Part shown: positions 22,859-34,589 of the stretch, piece after piece | How positions within the stretch are numbered: the stretch's first letter is position 1 | Layout of the letters: every line of letters begins with the position of its first letter | Assembly (NCBI GenBank): GCA_030159075.1 | Contig: BROG01000245.1 | Coordinates: forward strand, 877,642 to 941,641 | Source: Atrina japonica | Taxonomy: Eukaryota > Mollusca > Bivalvia > Pterioida > Pinnidae | Reading direction: 5' to 3' | DNA length: 64,000 bases | Program-made: the position numbers and the translations under genes | Notes under the pieces: generated by a model | Databases searched by the model: none | Told to the model about the DNA's origin: nothing | Seen by the model: only the letters and a program-made list of their open reading frames with translations

Positions 22859-22922
22859 CTGCTGTCAGTTAGCATTTACTCCAGTAGGCATCCATGAGTA
22901 CATGAATGCCAACTGACAGCAG
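22859..22922. ncRNA. Hairpin resembling a small-RNA precursor or a short inverted repeat
   Basis: CTGCTGTCAGTTAGCATT at the left pairs with AATGCCAACTGACAGCAG at the right. About 20 pairs form with one mismatch around a loop of roughly 22-28 bases. Length and shape would suit a pre-miRNA but equally a relic of a foldback transposon. No mature sequence is recognised. Confidence 0.35.
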
Positions 22923-23094
22923 TTCAGTGCTTATAATTACTTATTTCTTATATTTTCCTACTTATCCTTTTTAATTGTTTTCAACTAGAATTAAGATTTC
23001 CATAAAGAATGTCAACCCATTCTTATTTATATCCAAGAACAGCCGTTAGCAGTTATGACTATTATAATCATTATATAGTGTCAGTGTTAATAGA

Positions 23095-23240
23095 GGTCAA
23101 TAGTTGACTGTTCGATAGCGGTTGTTCGGACGTCTGTACCAATTGTGATGAGGATTCGTTCTTCACGTATTTCATTTGGATTTGACTGTGGATTCAACGT
23201 GGATGTGACCGGTCAAGAGTGGATCCTTACTGTTACCAAT
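23095..23240 (+). repeat. Penelope-like family 1, 3' tail
   Basis: Plus-strand tail beginning at the end of the reading frame (TTCGATAGCGGTTGTTCGGA, GACGTCTGTACCAATTGTGA) through TTGACTGTGGATTC and GTGACCGGTC. It is truncated at both sides. Confidence 0.7.
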
Positions 23241-25085
23241 CTGATACTATACGCACGTACCTTCACAGAACACAACATGCAAGTTGATATAGCACTATAA
23301 GATATACATACATATGATATACCAGATGTACACATATAGATATGTCCGTATCTAAATTATTTGGTTCCTTTCCTATATACAATATTTCAAATATATCGAT
23401 AATTTAAATATATAACTTAATATATAATACAACTTTGAAAAATGATAAAAGATAGTTCGATATTTGTTTTATCTGTGCATCCCAAGGATTCTTTCTTTGG
23501 ATTCACATCGACAAAAAGAAGCGTTGTTTCTGCATATCATGCCTATTTTAAAGCATTCGCCTAAAGAATTTAAACCTCTTCAGTCAAATATACGCTTAAT
23601 TCAACCAGTCTCATTTAGGGCAATCATGTGTTCAATCTTATTTTGGAATCTATCGAGTCCCGAATCAGGAGTTCTCTAGAGTGCTCCTAGCACTCGAATA
23701 AAGAATATTAAATTAAAATATCTTTTATATGAGCTAATATAAAGAAAATAATGAATTTTCTTTACTTGCTTTTGTTACATTACTTTATTTAAAATAAAAT
23801 TATTAACATAACGACGTTTGGAAGAATGAAAAGAAACACTCTCATACTTAACATACGTTTGGCTCACTACTCGATAAATATAGCAATATATGTACAATAA
23901 TTAGCGATTTATAATTTTTATTAATTTATACTGTTTTAAGGCGATGTAGAGCTAATGTTCCATTAATTAAGCAAGTAGCATACACATATGATATAATTGT
24001 ATATTTAAATCAATTTTATTTTCTCTTGTGCTTTCATTTTTATAATAGTCTTCCTATAAAATTATATCCAGAGTTAAAAAGATATTCGACTTTGCGTTAA
24101 TTCTAACATCCACGATTAAGCTGAAGTGTAAAACATTTTGAACGAATGGGAACAGCAATTGAACTTAATCTTTACAAGGATTTCATGTTGGTGTTTTATT
24201 AAAATTCTTGGAAGCGCTACTTCGACTCTTTCATAATACAGAAAGCTGCACAAACCAAACTCCACTTATTATAGATAGCCTGCAACCCGTCATTACAAAA
24301 TACAATAAAATCAAACACCCCAAAAAATAATTTAAGACGTACTGGTGAAAAGATGAAACACTCATCAGAACCAACATCTTTTACAAAACTACAATCACGC
24401 ATTAATACCTCGATTTCCATCATGCCACCCTCCCCGCTATAAGCAAAACATTCTGCCTAGCACGGAGAATATACACTACCGTAGATGATTGTGAAATAAA
24501 ATTCCAATGATTATTAGAACTATAAACCTGCTTCATCAAACAAAACTATCCACAATTTCTAATACAGAATGGTTCCAAAAAATGCAACAAAAATAAAATG
24601 ATACCTATCGCAAAATTGATTGAGAACAATAAAATTAAACAACGAAAACGAAAACGTATGTTCCACAGGTAACAATAATCTGAATCACCCAAACATGACA
24701 CAACGGAAAGACGTAATATACTATTAAGTCAACATTAAGAAAAATGCAAGAATAGTACATTTAAATGTATTACAAAGTGTATGAAATTTATATTGAAATA
24801 TCGAAACGCAACTGTAATAAACAATACTTTATTAACATACAAACCAAAATAAATGATTGGAGTCACATGAAATACCATAAACGAAGTTATCTCCCTTAAC
24901 TCTACTTTGACGTCATGATATGTCGTCATAGTGCATTCTTGTAATACATAGATCTAGTTACAGTACAATGAAAACATCCTCCTCAAAAAAATTTATAAAC
25001 ATGAAAGGCCAAAAAAAACTAATTTAATCTTGATATATAGTTAGCTGTCGAAAAATATTTTCTGAACGTTATATAATTCTGTACG
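23241..25085. other. No gene seen
   Basis: AT-rich sequence. Short open frames show no domain or splice context I can support. Confidence 0.4.
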
Positions 25086-25087
25086 TA

Positions 25088-25097
25088 AATATATATA

Positions 25098-25168
<71 letters not shown>
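25088..25168. repeat. (TA)n microsatellite
   Basis: About 80 bases of alternating TA, 105 bases downstream of the donor of the PAN-like exon, inside the first intron. Confidence 0.95.
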
Positions 25169-25172
<4 letters not shown>

Positions 25173-25272
25173 ATTAAAATAAAATTTTCATCTTTAAATG
25201 GCATTCTATGAAAAAGAACCTGAATCATTTTCATCCAAATTTAAAACAAATATCTAATTCCTCAAAATTTAC

Positions 25273-25564
25273 CTCTGGTGAAACACTGAGAGTCAGCCTC
25301 CGTTTGTATATCTGTTTCGTTTAATTCCCCATACATACGGCACTTTCTGGTCCCAGGATTGTAGAAAAAAGTGAGACATTCATTCATTTCATGACAACTC
25401 TGCATACAAATGTCGCTGTCTATTGCCGAAATGCTGTGGATTGGCTCAGATACCGGGAGTTTGTGTTCGAGATCCACAATTCTAACGGAGAGGACACACG
25501 CAGAATTACCTTCATGCGTGAGCAAACACAAAATAACTGCTGTGATAAATATTGCTTTCTGCAT
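25273..25564 (-). CDS. First coding exon: signal peptide and PAN/apple-like domain
   Basis: The minus strand starts at ATG 25564. MQKAIFITAVILCLLTHEG is a typical secretory signal, with cleavage likely after the following NSA. A cysteine-rich module follows (SDICMQSCHEMNECLTFFY, then GTRKCRMYGEL and SQCF). It has the spacing of PAN/apple domains, which bind proteins or carbohydrates in extracellular proteins. The donor GTAAATTTTG leaves the exon in phase 1, the phase accepted by the two sushi exons at 9503-9667 and 7309-7485. I therefore propose that this is exon 1 of the fibrinogen-domain gene, giving signal-PAN-sushi-sushi-fibrinogen. The 15.6-kb intron means this link is inferred. It could instead start a separate gene. 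Confidence 0.72.
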
Positions 25565-25659
25565 CGTTGTGTCAAAGTAACAGCACTTAGGATTGAAACA
25601 ATACTCAGTACTCGTGAACCTGGAGTTTTACACTGTAAAGAAAAGGTTTGTATAGTTAA

Positions 25660-25666
25660 TTATATA
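25660..25666 (-). promoter_or_regulatory. Candidate TATA box for the PAN-like exon
   Basis: TATATAA on the minus strand, about 100 bases upstream of the ATG at 25564. Spacing allows a short 5' leader. The base composition makes chance matches likely. Confidence 0.3.
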
Positions 25667-25699
25667 AAGATAAAACCGAAGTGAACGGTTAGATAATGT

Positions 25700-26489
25700 T
25701 TTGCTTGAATAAAAGAGAAAATACTGAAGCATACGGTTTTGTCCAATATATAACCCTTAGAAATCGATCTCTCTGAATCTTGAACTCAGAAATTTTAGAT
25801 ATAATGATTCGTCAAACAAGGTCGATTTCAAAATCATAATCGTTAAATATTAAAGCATTCAACCATCCGTGTTATTACGGAGTTTATCAATAACGCATAT
25901 CTCCACCTTAAAACATAATTGTCATGGAGACATCACGGACAACACAAAATCTCATTTGTTGGTTACGTAAGCTTGGTTGTCGCAAGGAGATATATATAGT
26001 ACTATTCCATTTCACCTTTGAAATCAGAGTATGAAACGTGTTGGTGCATTATTGTTAATCAGTGTGCTTTGTTCCGTTTTAAATAAGTCCTACAAATTGT
26101 ATATTTTGATTTTAGTAATTTTTGCGTAGCACAGATTATACATATATTCCATGTATATATACCATCGTTAATTCAAATACGCATTCAATTTTATCATCAA
26201 CATCATGAAGATAAAAGACCGACCTGTCGTCTGCCGAAAGCTCAGTCTAATTGTTGTATATTATAGATAGTGTAATTGAAATTTGAAATACACTGAAAAA
26301 AAGAAAACAAAAAATAATAAATCTTAAAACCAGGTTATTCCTCCCAGAGATATACCAACATAACAGGTTCTACAAATAAATGTAAATCAAATCTTGTCTT
26401 TGTCGTTAGAATAACATTGAATTGTAAAATAAAATACTTCCATTTTCTAAACAAAACGTTTGTTGTTTATATAACAACCATTACAAGCC
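25700..26489. other. No gene seen
   Basis: AT-rich upstream region of the PAN-like exon, without a recognised repeat. Confidence 0.4.
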
Positions 26490-26735
26490 CTGCTCAACAC
26501 AATGCAGTTTGGCTACTAGCCGGTGTCGTATAATCATCGGTCCGGCCTCAAAATGGGTCTGGCCGCACCGATTATGTTAATATTTCGGTTCCGTGCGTCA
26601 TTTCTTTTTGGGGTTGATGACGTCGGTTTTAATTGTCTCATCCGAAAAACACGAAACCAACCTGCCGCCGGCTGGACTCGAACTTACGACCTCACGATCA
26701 AGAGGCTACCGACTGACCCAGGCCGGCTCCCATTG
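26490..26735 (-). mobile_element. tRNA-derived SINE, minus strand
   Basis: Read on the minus strand, the head has TGGGTCAGTCGGTAGCCTC (A-box) and AAGTTCGAGTCCAGC (B-box), about 25 bases apart. A GC-rich body follows, unlike the surrounding AT-rich DNA. Confidence 0.72.
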
Positions 26736-27129
26736 TTTTTGAAAAGAAGTAAAACAAAGTTGACGAAAAGCTTATTTTCTGTTTACCTAGGTGCCTGTGA
26801 TCTTGACCCTTGAGCCTGTGTTATTGAAACATTGTTACAACGATTATTTAGATAATTCTTAACAATTTCCGTATATCCTTGTCGACAAAAGGTCAGTCAG
26901 TTTTGGGATAAAAAGTCATTTGTATAAAACCATACCATGGATCATTTGCTTGTCATACGATTGTTTATGATCAGATTTCAATTTAGGATTAAGTGTATAT
27001 CAATTTTAATCAATTTTTAGACATTTGAAAATTAAAACAAATTATGGCTGAACAAAACTTTGTAGGAACTATCCCTATATAAAGTCTGTATGTTTGCAAA
27101 GGGGCTAGTACACGTAGAGGCTTCAAAAG

Positions 27130-27690
27130 GACGATATTAGCAAACTGGCTTCTTTCGGGACTGCCCACGATCAGGACGCTCGTGTCACGTCAGCAAGATA
27201 CGTATATACGGTCGTCAAATTTGCGTAATCGATTCCAATCGGCTTCTTTGACCACTAGAAGAATCCCTATTCATCGAAGGATAAGAACTCGTACCATAAG
27301 AAAGAGATTGCGAGAAGCCAACATCCGTCCTTGACGTCCTGCTATCCGTCCTGATTTGCTCTGGCGTCACCGTGTTGCGAGGTTAGCGTGGTGTATGAGG
27401 CATCATCGTTTCAGTATAAGAGATTGGGCTGAAGATTTGTTTACGTGACGGATCTCTTGTTCGGGCTTACCGTCGTACCGGAGTACGTTACATTGACGCC
27501 TGTGTTATTCAGCGCCGCCAGTTCGGCGGAAAGAGCATTATAGTCTGAGGTGGAATTACAACAGATGGAAGGACCACTTTGGTGATAGTGGAAACGGCGT
27601 ATGCTACCGTGACGAGATTTTATATCAGCGCGTCATTCCATTCATTCACTTTCAGTGGCTGTTCGTATCAACCATAATGGACATAATCCG
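27130..27690 (+). pseudogene. Tc1-like transposase relic
   Basis: Translated in pieces, it gives TIRKRLREANIRP (helix-turn-helix end), RHRVARLAWCMRHHRFSIRD, a WAEDLFT block where the family has WxxVLFTDES, and then YIDACVIQRRQFGGKS-like, GGITTDGRTTLVIV-like and YRDEILYQRVIPFIH. This order is characteristic of Tc1/mariner DDE transposases. Stops, frameshifts and a deletion around the second catalytic region leave it dead. No terminal inverted repeats were identified. Confidence 0.75.
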
Positions 27691-28639
27691 TGATTTGATG
27701 TTTGAATTGAAAGCCATTACACTAACTAATGACATAGATAATGCAGCATAATATTTTGTATATTAATCTATAAATGAAATTACTTAACTACATAGTTTCT
27801 TTTTTCCGCTAGTATATATTGTCAAATTACAAAGTCTAAATTATATTTCAGGATAATCTAAGCACATCTTTTCACTTGACTTCGAAATCAAAATTTAAAG
27901 TTTATTTTATGTATACACGATTTAGTTTCCTGGTAAAATATTATTGATCGCTGTCTTGGGTATGATAAAAACAGCCTAAAAAGGCAGACGGCTTTATACA
28001 AATTACAAAGTTGTATATTTTCAGTAAAAATGGAATAACGTCCAGGTATTGTACTCTTAATTGGGGTATGTATGTGTTAAAAGATAAAATAATTCTGAAG
28101 ATTTTACCCACGTTATATCATCAACCACGTGTCGATTAGGCTTGAAACTCCAGAAAAGCGTGCTGTGGCTATCGAGGAGATTCGAACACGATATTTAACA
28201 AATTGAGTATTAAAAATTAAATTATGCCTTTAAGAATAAAGAGCGATCAAAGAATACTTTTGATGTTTTTATTTAACGTGTAAGTGTACACAGTTTATTT
28301 TCCGCTAGGTTTTATTAATAAGTCTTTTGGAGTATGGTGGGATTACCTTTTGCATGAATATGCAGGCCTATGGCGTCCTTTACAGTTATTTCAATAACAA
28401 TTCCTGATAGAAAATAGAAAATAATAAATATGGCTTTAACAACTTTATGATAAATTGTTGTGTTACAAGGACATAAGAAATCACAATGAAAATATACATT
28501 TCGCACAATTTACAGTCGGCATAATGACCTTGAGTTACAATGTTTCACTTAATAAGATAATGAGTTATCTGTTGGATAGTAGTTGTTGAATTATCGTATT
28601 TCGGTACCAGCTGAACTAATTATACTTAAGTAATATATC
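27691..28639. other. No gene seen
   Basis: AT-rich sequence with no recognised feature. Confidence 0.4.
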
Positions 28640-29050
28640 GTACGGATAGCACTATTCTAAAGCTAAGATAGTCATCTTTTAACAGTGGGTTTTCATAGAC
28701 GGATTCGATAATAGATTTATTTTTTGACATTGCACGATAACACTTTTTTTCTTTCAGAAATATGCATTTAAATTAAATTCGTGCTCAATTTCTCTTTTTT
28801 CTCAATTTAACTTTGGTATTGTTAATTATTTCTATAACAATTTAGACAAAGATTTTTCTTTACTGGTTTGTTTGTTTTTTTTAATTTGACTGTGACATCA
28901 AGGTGTGTGTGATAGGCTGACAAAGGATTTTTACTCCTCAATGTCACCTGCTACTATTGATTTCCGGAGATCCGTGTTTATCCAATGTTCCCTAGAGTTG
29001 TGGACCGTCTCCTGAACCGCCTGACAGTATTATATGTTATTTTCATATTT
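28640..29050 (+). repeat. Penelope terminal repeat joined to a third type of 3' tail
   Basis: It starts with the terminal-repeat blocks AGCTAAGATAGTCATC, TAGACGGATT and a ruined hammerhead, ending AACTTTGGTATTG. It continues with TGTGATAGGCTGACAAAGGA, CTGATTTCCGGAGATCC-like sequence and GTGTTTATCC. The whole block is duplicated at 45876-46255, so it is a distinct element and not a chance join. Confidence 0.65.
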
Positions 29051-29734
29051 TACAACTTTTTTAACGTCAGAATTATTCATAGATGCATATTCCATAGTAT
29101 TTTTTTATAAAATATACCACGTCTTAACGTTTTATTGGTGTTTAGAGAAAAAACTTACAAAACAATTGATATTAGTTTATCGGAACACATCTTAGTATGG
29201 ACAAGTATTTGAACATTTCAATTAATAATATATTATTTAAATTCAATAGCGGATGCTAATATTTCTAAAAAATCGTTCAGCTAAAATTCTTTTCTTTTTC
29301 CGGTTACGTTAAATATTGACTCTTTTCCTGATAAAATACAGCATATTAAACTTAACTATTGAATTTGTATAAAACGGGATCCTATTCTATTGATTGACAT
29401 AGTTGAGTGCCCTTCACTTCTTATTTGTATGGTTTTTAAAATACTATATCTATAAATATAATTGGTTGCAATTAAGAAAACTGGTATTTATTTTGTTTTT
29501 CGTGTCGATATTGGTGGATATATCATCAATAATCAAACATATAACATTTTGTGTAAATTACAGCACACTAGATTTTGATTACTGAAATGTATTTGTCTTC
29601 GGTCAGGTAATCATCTCACATTATAAAACAAAGAAAGACCCCAGGCTCAAAAGATTTTAAAATTTATATTGAACAGTAAATAGGAATGCCAGGTTGAAGG
29701 AATTTGGACTCAACACATTTCCTGAAAACCCTAC
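29051..29734. other. No gene seen
   Basis: AT-rich spacer without supported features. Confidence 0.4.
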
Positions 29735-31190
29735 ATACATTTCACTACCTCTGACATATTAGATAACCATTAATTCGTTCTCACTTCGTTTGGAATACCA
29801 ACGAGTGTTGCGGAGCTTGAAATACAATACATTTATTGGATTCCAAAGATGCACAAAATTTCCGATTCATTGCGGAGTCATATAAGTGCTCCACCAAACC
29901 TTTATCTATTTTACTCACCTAACTTCTTACACATATTATACAGGGTCTTCAGGAGTACTGTACAACGGCCTACTCAAGACACGGAGTCAGATGTGAATCC
30001 TAAAGAATTCAAAAGAACTGTTGGAACATTTAAAATCTCCAAATTTTAAACATATTACAAGAATGAAGTCTTGGTTTTTCGATCCTTTACACAACAATTC
30101 CTCATTAAAAACTCAAAAACAGATTAACATATTATAAACATAATACCAAAGTTATAATGTTCAAGACGATCGTTTCTATCAATTAGACTTCATCAGTTGA
30201 CATTTATTATACAAAACTCATTTGTGTACAAAAATAGATATAAATATTTAGTGTTAGGTCATGGAGAACCTTCATTAATAAAGGAACACTCTGATTCCAA
30301 TAACAAGTACACTGAAGACTACGTGGTTTTTCCGGGAATGATTTTTGTAGTAAATTGTCGGCATTCCAATTGGTACAAATTGTGTACCTATCTTGGATGA
30401 CATTTTTTATATTCATATGAAGCGGAATTTATACAGTCTCTGATCTTCAAAGGAGATAAACAGTTAGCATCACGGTTCAGTTTTACGTACAGGTATATCG
30501 ACGATGTCCCGTCGATAAATAATTCTGAATTTCAGAATTACCTCGGCCAGATGTATCCTGTTGAGCTTGAGATCAATGAGACGACAGACAGCAACACATC
30601 TGCTTTTTACCTATACTTACTCCTGTCGATTGGAAAGGACGGTCAACGTCTCACCCCCCTTTATGACAAACGCTACGATTTCAATTTCCATATCAGGAAC
30701 TTCCCGTTTGTAAGTAGAAATATTCCATCTTTTTCTGCCTATTGCGTTTTCATTTCACAACTTATACGTTATGCTCTTCTGATAAATGTTTTATTCTGAT
30801 AGCGAAACAACTGGCAAATAAACTAATTAGTCAAGGTTACGTCGTTGAACATTTGAAATCGTCGTTGAAGAAGTTTTATGGTCGATACGAGGATCTTATT
30901 AACAATATGAAGTCCCCCTCTCAGGAATACTAGATAGTATACTGGAGCACGACCTCAGACACTGATTCCCTTTCATTTATAAAAGTACCTGTTGAAAATT
31001 AAACCGAATTGACCGTCTCACTAATTTCGACAGGTTTCCTGTAACATTTGCGACGGGTGTGGCATGCGGGCAGAGGGCGCTGACTCCTTCCGGACACCTG
31101 GGATTTCCAATTGTTCTTTATGTTGAGACCATTTATTCATCTAATTTGTCGTACTCTAATGGACTTGAGTTTCAATTATCAATAGCTACT
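29735..31190 (+). pseudogene. Penelope-like reverse transcriptase (family 2)
   Basis: Broken frames show EIQYIYWIPKMHK, an FxxLYTTIPH-like block near 30080, YKYLVLGHGEP, EHSDSNNKYTED, RYIDDVPSINN (catalytic YIDD, near 30493), ETTDSNTSAFYLYLLLSI, DFNFHIRNFPFVSRNIP, FISQLIRYALL and LKSSLKKFYGRYEDLI. These blocks follow the same order as family 1 but differ in sequence, and the 3' tail is different (TTTGCGACGGGTGTGGCATG). A Penelope family 1 hammerhead fragment interrupts the frame at about 30130-30203. Frameshifts are numerous. Confidence 0.8.
30159..30203 (-). ncRNA. Hammerhead ribozyme motif inside family 2 reverse transcriptase
   Basis: The minus strand reads GTCAA, CTGATGA, stem II GTC/GAT (weakened), GAAAC, loop GATC, GTC and TTGAAC. 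Core boxes and the cleavage triplet are intact, while stem II has lost a pair. It lies on a fragment of about 70 bases that ends with the terminal-repeat end TATTATAAACATAA. Confidence 0.75.
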
Positions 31191-31679
31191 TCATTTTACT
31201 TACTAGAATAGCATTTGCCTGTATAAATTAGAGCCATTATTTGATGGAAATTGATGTCGTTATAGCCAGATGAATGATGATTCCTGCTTTAAAACTACAA
31301 GATAAATCATCCTCGTTTAGAAACTGTGAAATTGTATCTGATAGTATTGATAATTGGTGATATTTTTCTTTGATTTACAAAGGCAACAAAACAAGGTAAA
31401 CATGATAAACATTGCAAACAAAAATCTCTTATAGATTTTTTTCAATGCACCACTTAAAATCCAAATAGAAACACATCAGTGCGTATATTTGCACAGTATT
31501 CGAATTGTTCAACAAATATGCTTATATTGATTTTTACATTCCAACACAGACCGTTTTAATTTACTAAATATATAACAAAAACTTGACAGTTAATGTAGAT
31601 GATGGAAGATTTTATACAAAACGATTGTTAGGTGATTAAATTTCGATACAATTGTTTTCGGAGAACGCTCAAACTCAAA
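31191..31679. other. No gene seen
   Basis: AT-rich spacer after the family 2 tail. Confidence 0.4.
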
Positions 31680-31856
31680 CTGAGCGACATTCAACAAACC
31701 CGAGACCAAGTGGTTAGAGCATCGTGCATTAAACCAGTCAGTGCAGGTTTGAGATGGACTGAACCATTAGCTGAATCTGTGAGGAAAGTGGCAATTTACT
31801 TGCAGAAGACTGGTAGCCTTTCCCTGGGAACCCACCGTAAAACTGAAGATTATTAA
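31680..31856 (+). mobile_element. Decayed tRNA-derived SINE
   Basis: AAGTGGTTAGAGCATCGTGC is an A-box-like start and GCAGGTTTGAGATGG a mutated B-box. A body with CAATTTACTTGCAGAAGACT follows. No clear tail was found. Confidence 0.55.
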
Positions 31857-32319
31857 GTGTGCTGTTTATTACCAATCCAACAGACATACAAATAGAGAAA
31901 TTCACGTTGTGATTGGTCGACATACTTACTCCTCGTTGTCACCTGATCAAAATGACTTAATATTTTGGTATTCATCACTGGAAATTTTATCTATTATCAA
32001 TCAAGGGAGAGATGTAATTACCTGAGCAGCCACACATTTTGAACATATTATGAATGCCTATCTTCCCAATAGTTTTACCAATGAGATGTTATCACTCCAT
32101 GTTAATATGAAATTGACTCTTTATTTAGGTATCTTCCGAAAGTGAATAATATGCACTTCTTATACCTAGTGCTTCGGTTAGCATAAAATAAAATAAAATC
32201 TCAGGGTCTTCTTTTTAACTAAAAATCAAATTCTAACCCACCCCTCCGTCTGAGCTACCTTTAACATCTATCATAAAAAGATATGCAATGGCAGAGCAAA
32301 ATGAAGAGGTCCCAATGGA

Positions 32320-32440
32320 TAAATGAAACTCAAGTCAATTAGAGTACGACAAATTAGACATGTTAATGGTCTCAACATGAAGAACAGTTGCTAAACCTAA
32401 ACGGGATACAACCAGGTGTCCGGAAAGAGATACAAGTTTT
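32320..32440 (-). repeat. Penelope-like family 2, 3' tail
   Basis: The inverse of the 31.0-31.19 kb tail: AACTCAAGTCAATTAGAGTA, GGTCTCAACATGAAGAACAG and AACCAGGTGTCCGG on the plus strand. Confidence 0.65.
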
Positions 32441-32929
32441 ACGATATCAAAATAAAATAGACCTATTGCGAAATGCTCGACACTACACCTTTTCAAACGT
32501 TTCAATTATGACGTCACAGTTAAATGACCTGCAAACGGTTGTGTGATTATGACATCAACATCAACTGACAACAAAGAAGCACATGGACAGCCATATGTCA
32601 GACACTTAAGGATATGTCAATTCTCAATACAAGTACATAATAACATTATGTAATTAAATAATCATTATGTTTGGACAATTTTGAGATAAATTAAGTCAAC
32701 ATAGAATTAAAACATTGATTGTAAATCGTTCAATAAACACTTAATGCAGAAAATAGATAAAAGCTCCAAAGGAAATTCGATGGCGAGGTTTCAAAATACG
32801 TTTTCAATATCATTGATGGAAACAATCTATGAATATTGTCGCCATTAGATGGTCGGCGGTACACATACTGTAACTAATTACACACACAATTAACACAATT
32901 ATACAATACAGTAAATTTAATGAAATTAT
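32441..32929. other. No gene seen
   Basis: AT-rich spacer. Confidence 0.4.
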
Positions 32930-33135
32930 GTACATAATGATCATCACGAGCACTTTTACTGGTATGTGGCCTCAGTTATCCTTGGTACAATTCATATGTT
33001 AAACTATGTTCATCATCAGCACGTTCTATGTGTAGGCCTACTCCGTTATCCTTGGAACAATCCGTTTGTATAGTATTAACACGAGTACGTTCTATGTGGC
33101 CTCCGCTATCCTCGGTACAGTTCATTTGTGTGAAC
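32930..33135. repeat. Three-copy tandem repeat, unit about 65-70 bases
   Basis: Blocks of CATCACGAGCACTTT/CATCAGCACGTTCTATGTG, GGCCT, CCGTTATCCTTGGTACAAT and TCATTTGT occur at about 32940, 33015 and 33085, about 85 per cent alike by eye. Confidence 0.75.
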
Positions 33136-33698
33136 TCTAGCATTCGTATAATTCGCCTTTAACTGCAATGTTTCTGTATTGATACTCAAAATTAATATAC
33201 TAATTCGGGACCTACGAAATAATAAACAAAACATAATGAAATTTAGTCATTTCACACTACTGAGAATAACATCGTATCTCATACAGATACTTTATTCTAT
33301 TACTTACAAATATACTAAAAAATACTTTACATCACTGATTACGTACTCATATACTTGAGTATATACTGAGAGTAAAATCTCCTAAACATTACTGTACTAC
33401 AAATGTCTCAATTTTACTACACTTCAGACATTTTCTAACATTACTTTATAGGTACACTTACACACGAATTTGCTATTTGCTTAATATCCACACGGTACTG
33501 ACAACACAATAAATACAAAGTTTAGAACATGTACTGTATCAGACCAAGTTTCACTTATTACAATTTACAGAGTTTGACATACTGTTTGATTGTACGTAAT
33601 TGTATATATCGAAACCAATGACCAAAACATTTTAGAATCTAGAAAATTCGGACATCAGAACATTCTGGAAAAATAATAATTAATTTTACGTACCTCAG
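33136..33698. other. No gene seen
   Basis: AT-rich spacer without recognised features. Confidence 0.4.
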
Positions 33699-33959
33699 AT
33701 GTCAACACCTCAACCACACTTTACTAGTAGAGGGTCCTACACCAGAGCTGTAAATCGTGCAACTAACAAATACGTTTTCAACTCTGAATTTATAGTGGAT
33801 AAAACAAAAGACACCCAAAACCAAAGCTTGAAAATCTTGCAAAATCATACACCCAAGTTACCTGTACGTGAGGCTCTGAACAGAGTAATAATAGACGATA
33901 TAACAAGTAATACACAGGTAAATTCAGTGAGGCTCTATACGGGTGATAATAAAATTTAA
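33699..33959 (+). other. Unrecognised open frame of 86 codons
   Basis: Starts MSTPQPHFTSRGSYTRAVNR and is rich in T, N and K. It has no signal peptide, membrane segment or domain I can name. It directly precedes a Penelope terminal repeat. It could be a decayed exon or chance, and no splice sites are convincing. Confidence 0.2.
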
Positions 33960-33964
33960 CATTC

Positions 33965-34235
33965 GATATTAAATGTGACAATTTGGCACTGTTAACACCA
34001 TTTAAATTCGAAAATTTCTAAAGCTAAGATAGTCATTTTTTTACAGTGGTTACTCTTAGACGGATTTCGGCTATACTTTTAGAGATATTATTTGGCCTTG
34101 TATGATTCCAATTTATCTTTAGAAAATACACATACTTTTCAAATTGGAGCTGAACTGATGAAGTCTAATTGACAGAAACGATATCGTCTTGAGCATTATA
34201 ACTTGGGTCTTATGTTTATAATATTTATGTATCTG
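33965..34235 (+). repeat. Penelope terminal repeat, plus strand
   Basis: Carries the ordered blocks TGGCACTGTTAACACC, AGCTAAGATAGTCAT, GGTTACTCTTAGACGGA, TATTATTTGGCCTTGTATGA, the hammerhead, and CATTATAACTT to TTATGTTTATAATA. It is the clearest stand-alone copy and defines the order used elsewhere. Confidence 0.75.
34149..34194 (+). ncRNA. Hammerhead ribozyme motif, core intact
   Basis: Stem I arm GCTGAA (one mismatch to the TTGAGC arm), CTGATGA at 34155-34161, stem II GTC/GAC with loop TAATT, GAAA at 34175-34178, loop GATATC, and cleavage triplet GTC ending at 34188. All core bases are present. Stem I has five of six pairs. Confidence 0.8.
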
Positions 34236-34589
34236 TATTTTTATTTTAATTAACTTCAAAACGAATTCACCCGGACCAGAAATCCCCTGAAATTCCAACA
34301 TACGACATGCCTCATTTGTATCATAGATATTGATACTTGAACTGAACAATGACATGTATGTTTCGCAAATGAGCATAAACAAATAATGCAAAGCATAAGT
34401 TTACAGAAGCCTTGAAACATTACATACATATTGATATTCCTTAGTCGAAGACAGAGAACATTGCCTGTCCAGACGACACTACAGGAGAACGGTTCGAAAG
34501 GGTAATGATAAATTTAATACAATATATATCAATCTACTCGTAACCTGAAAATAAAGTCCTGTACTCTGTTAATAATTCTTATTTTAACT
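34236..34589. other. No gene seen
   Basis: Spacer between a terminal repeat and a reverse transcriptase N-terminus. It may be part of the same element but is too decayed to tell. Confidence 0.35.

Noticed and set aside
25391..25684. Plus-strand open frame over 25391-25684
   Set aside because: It is a shadow of the signal-peptide/PAN-like exon on the minus strand.
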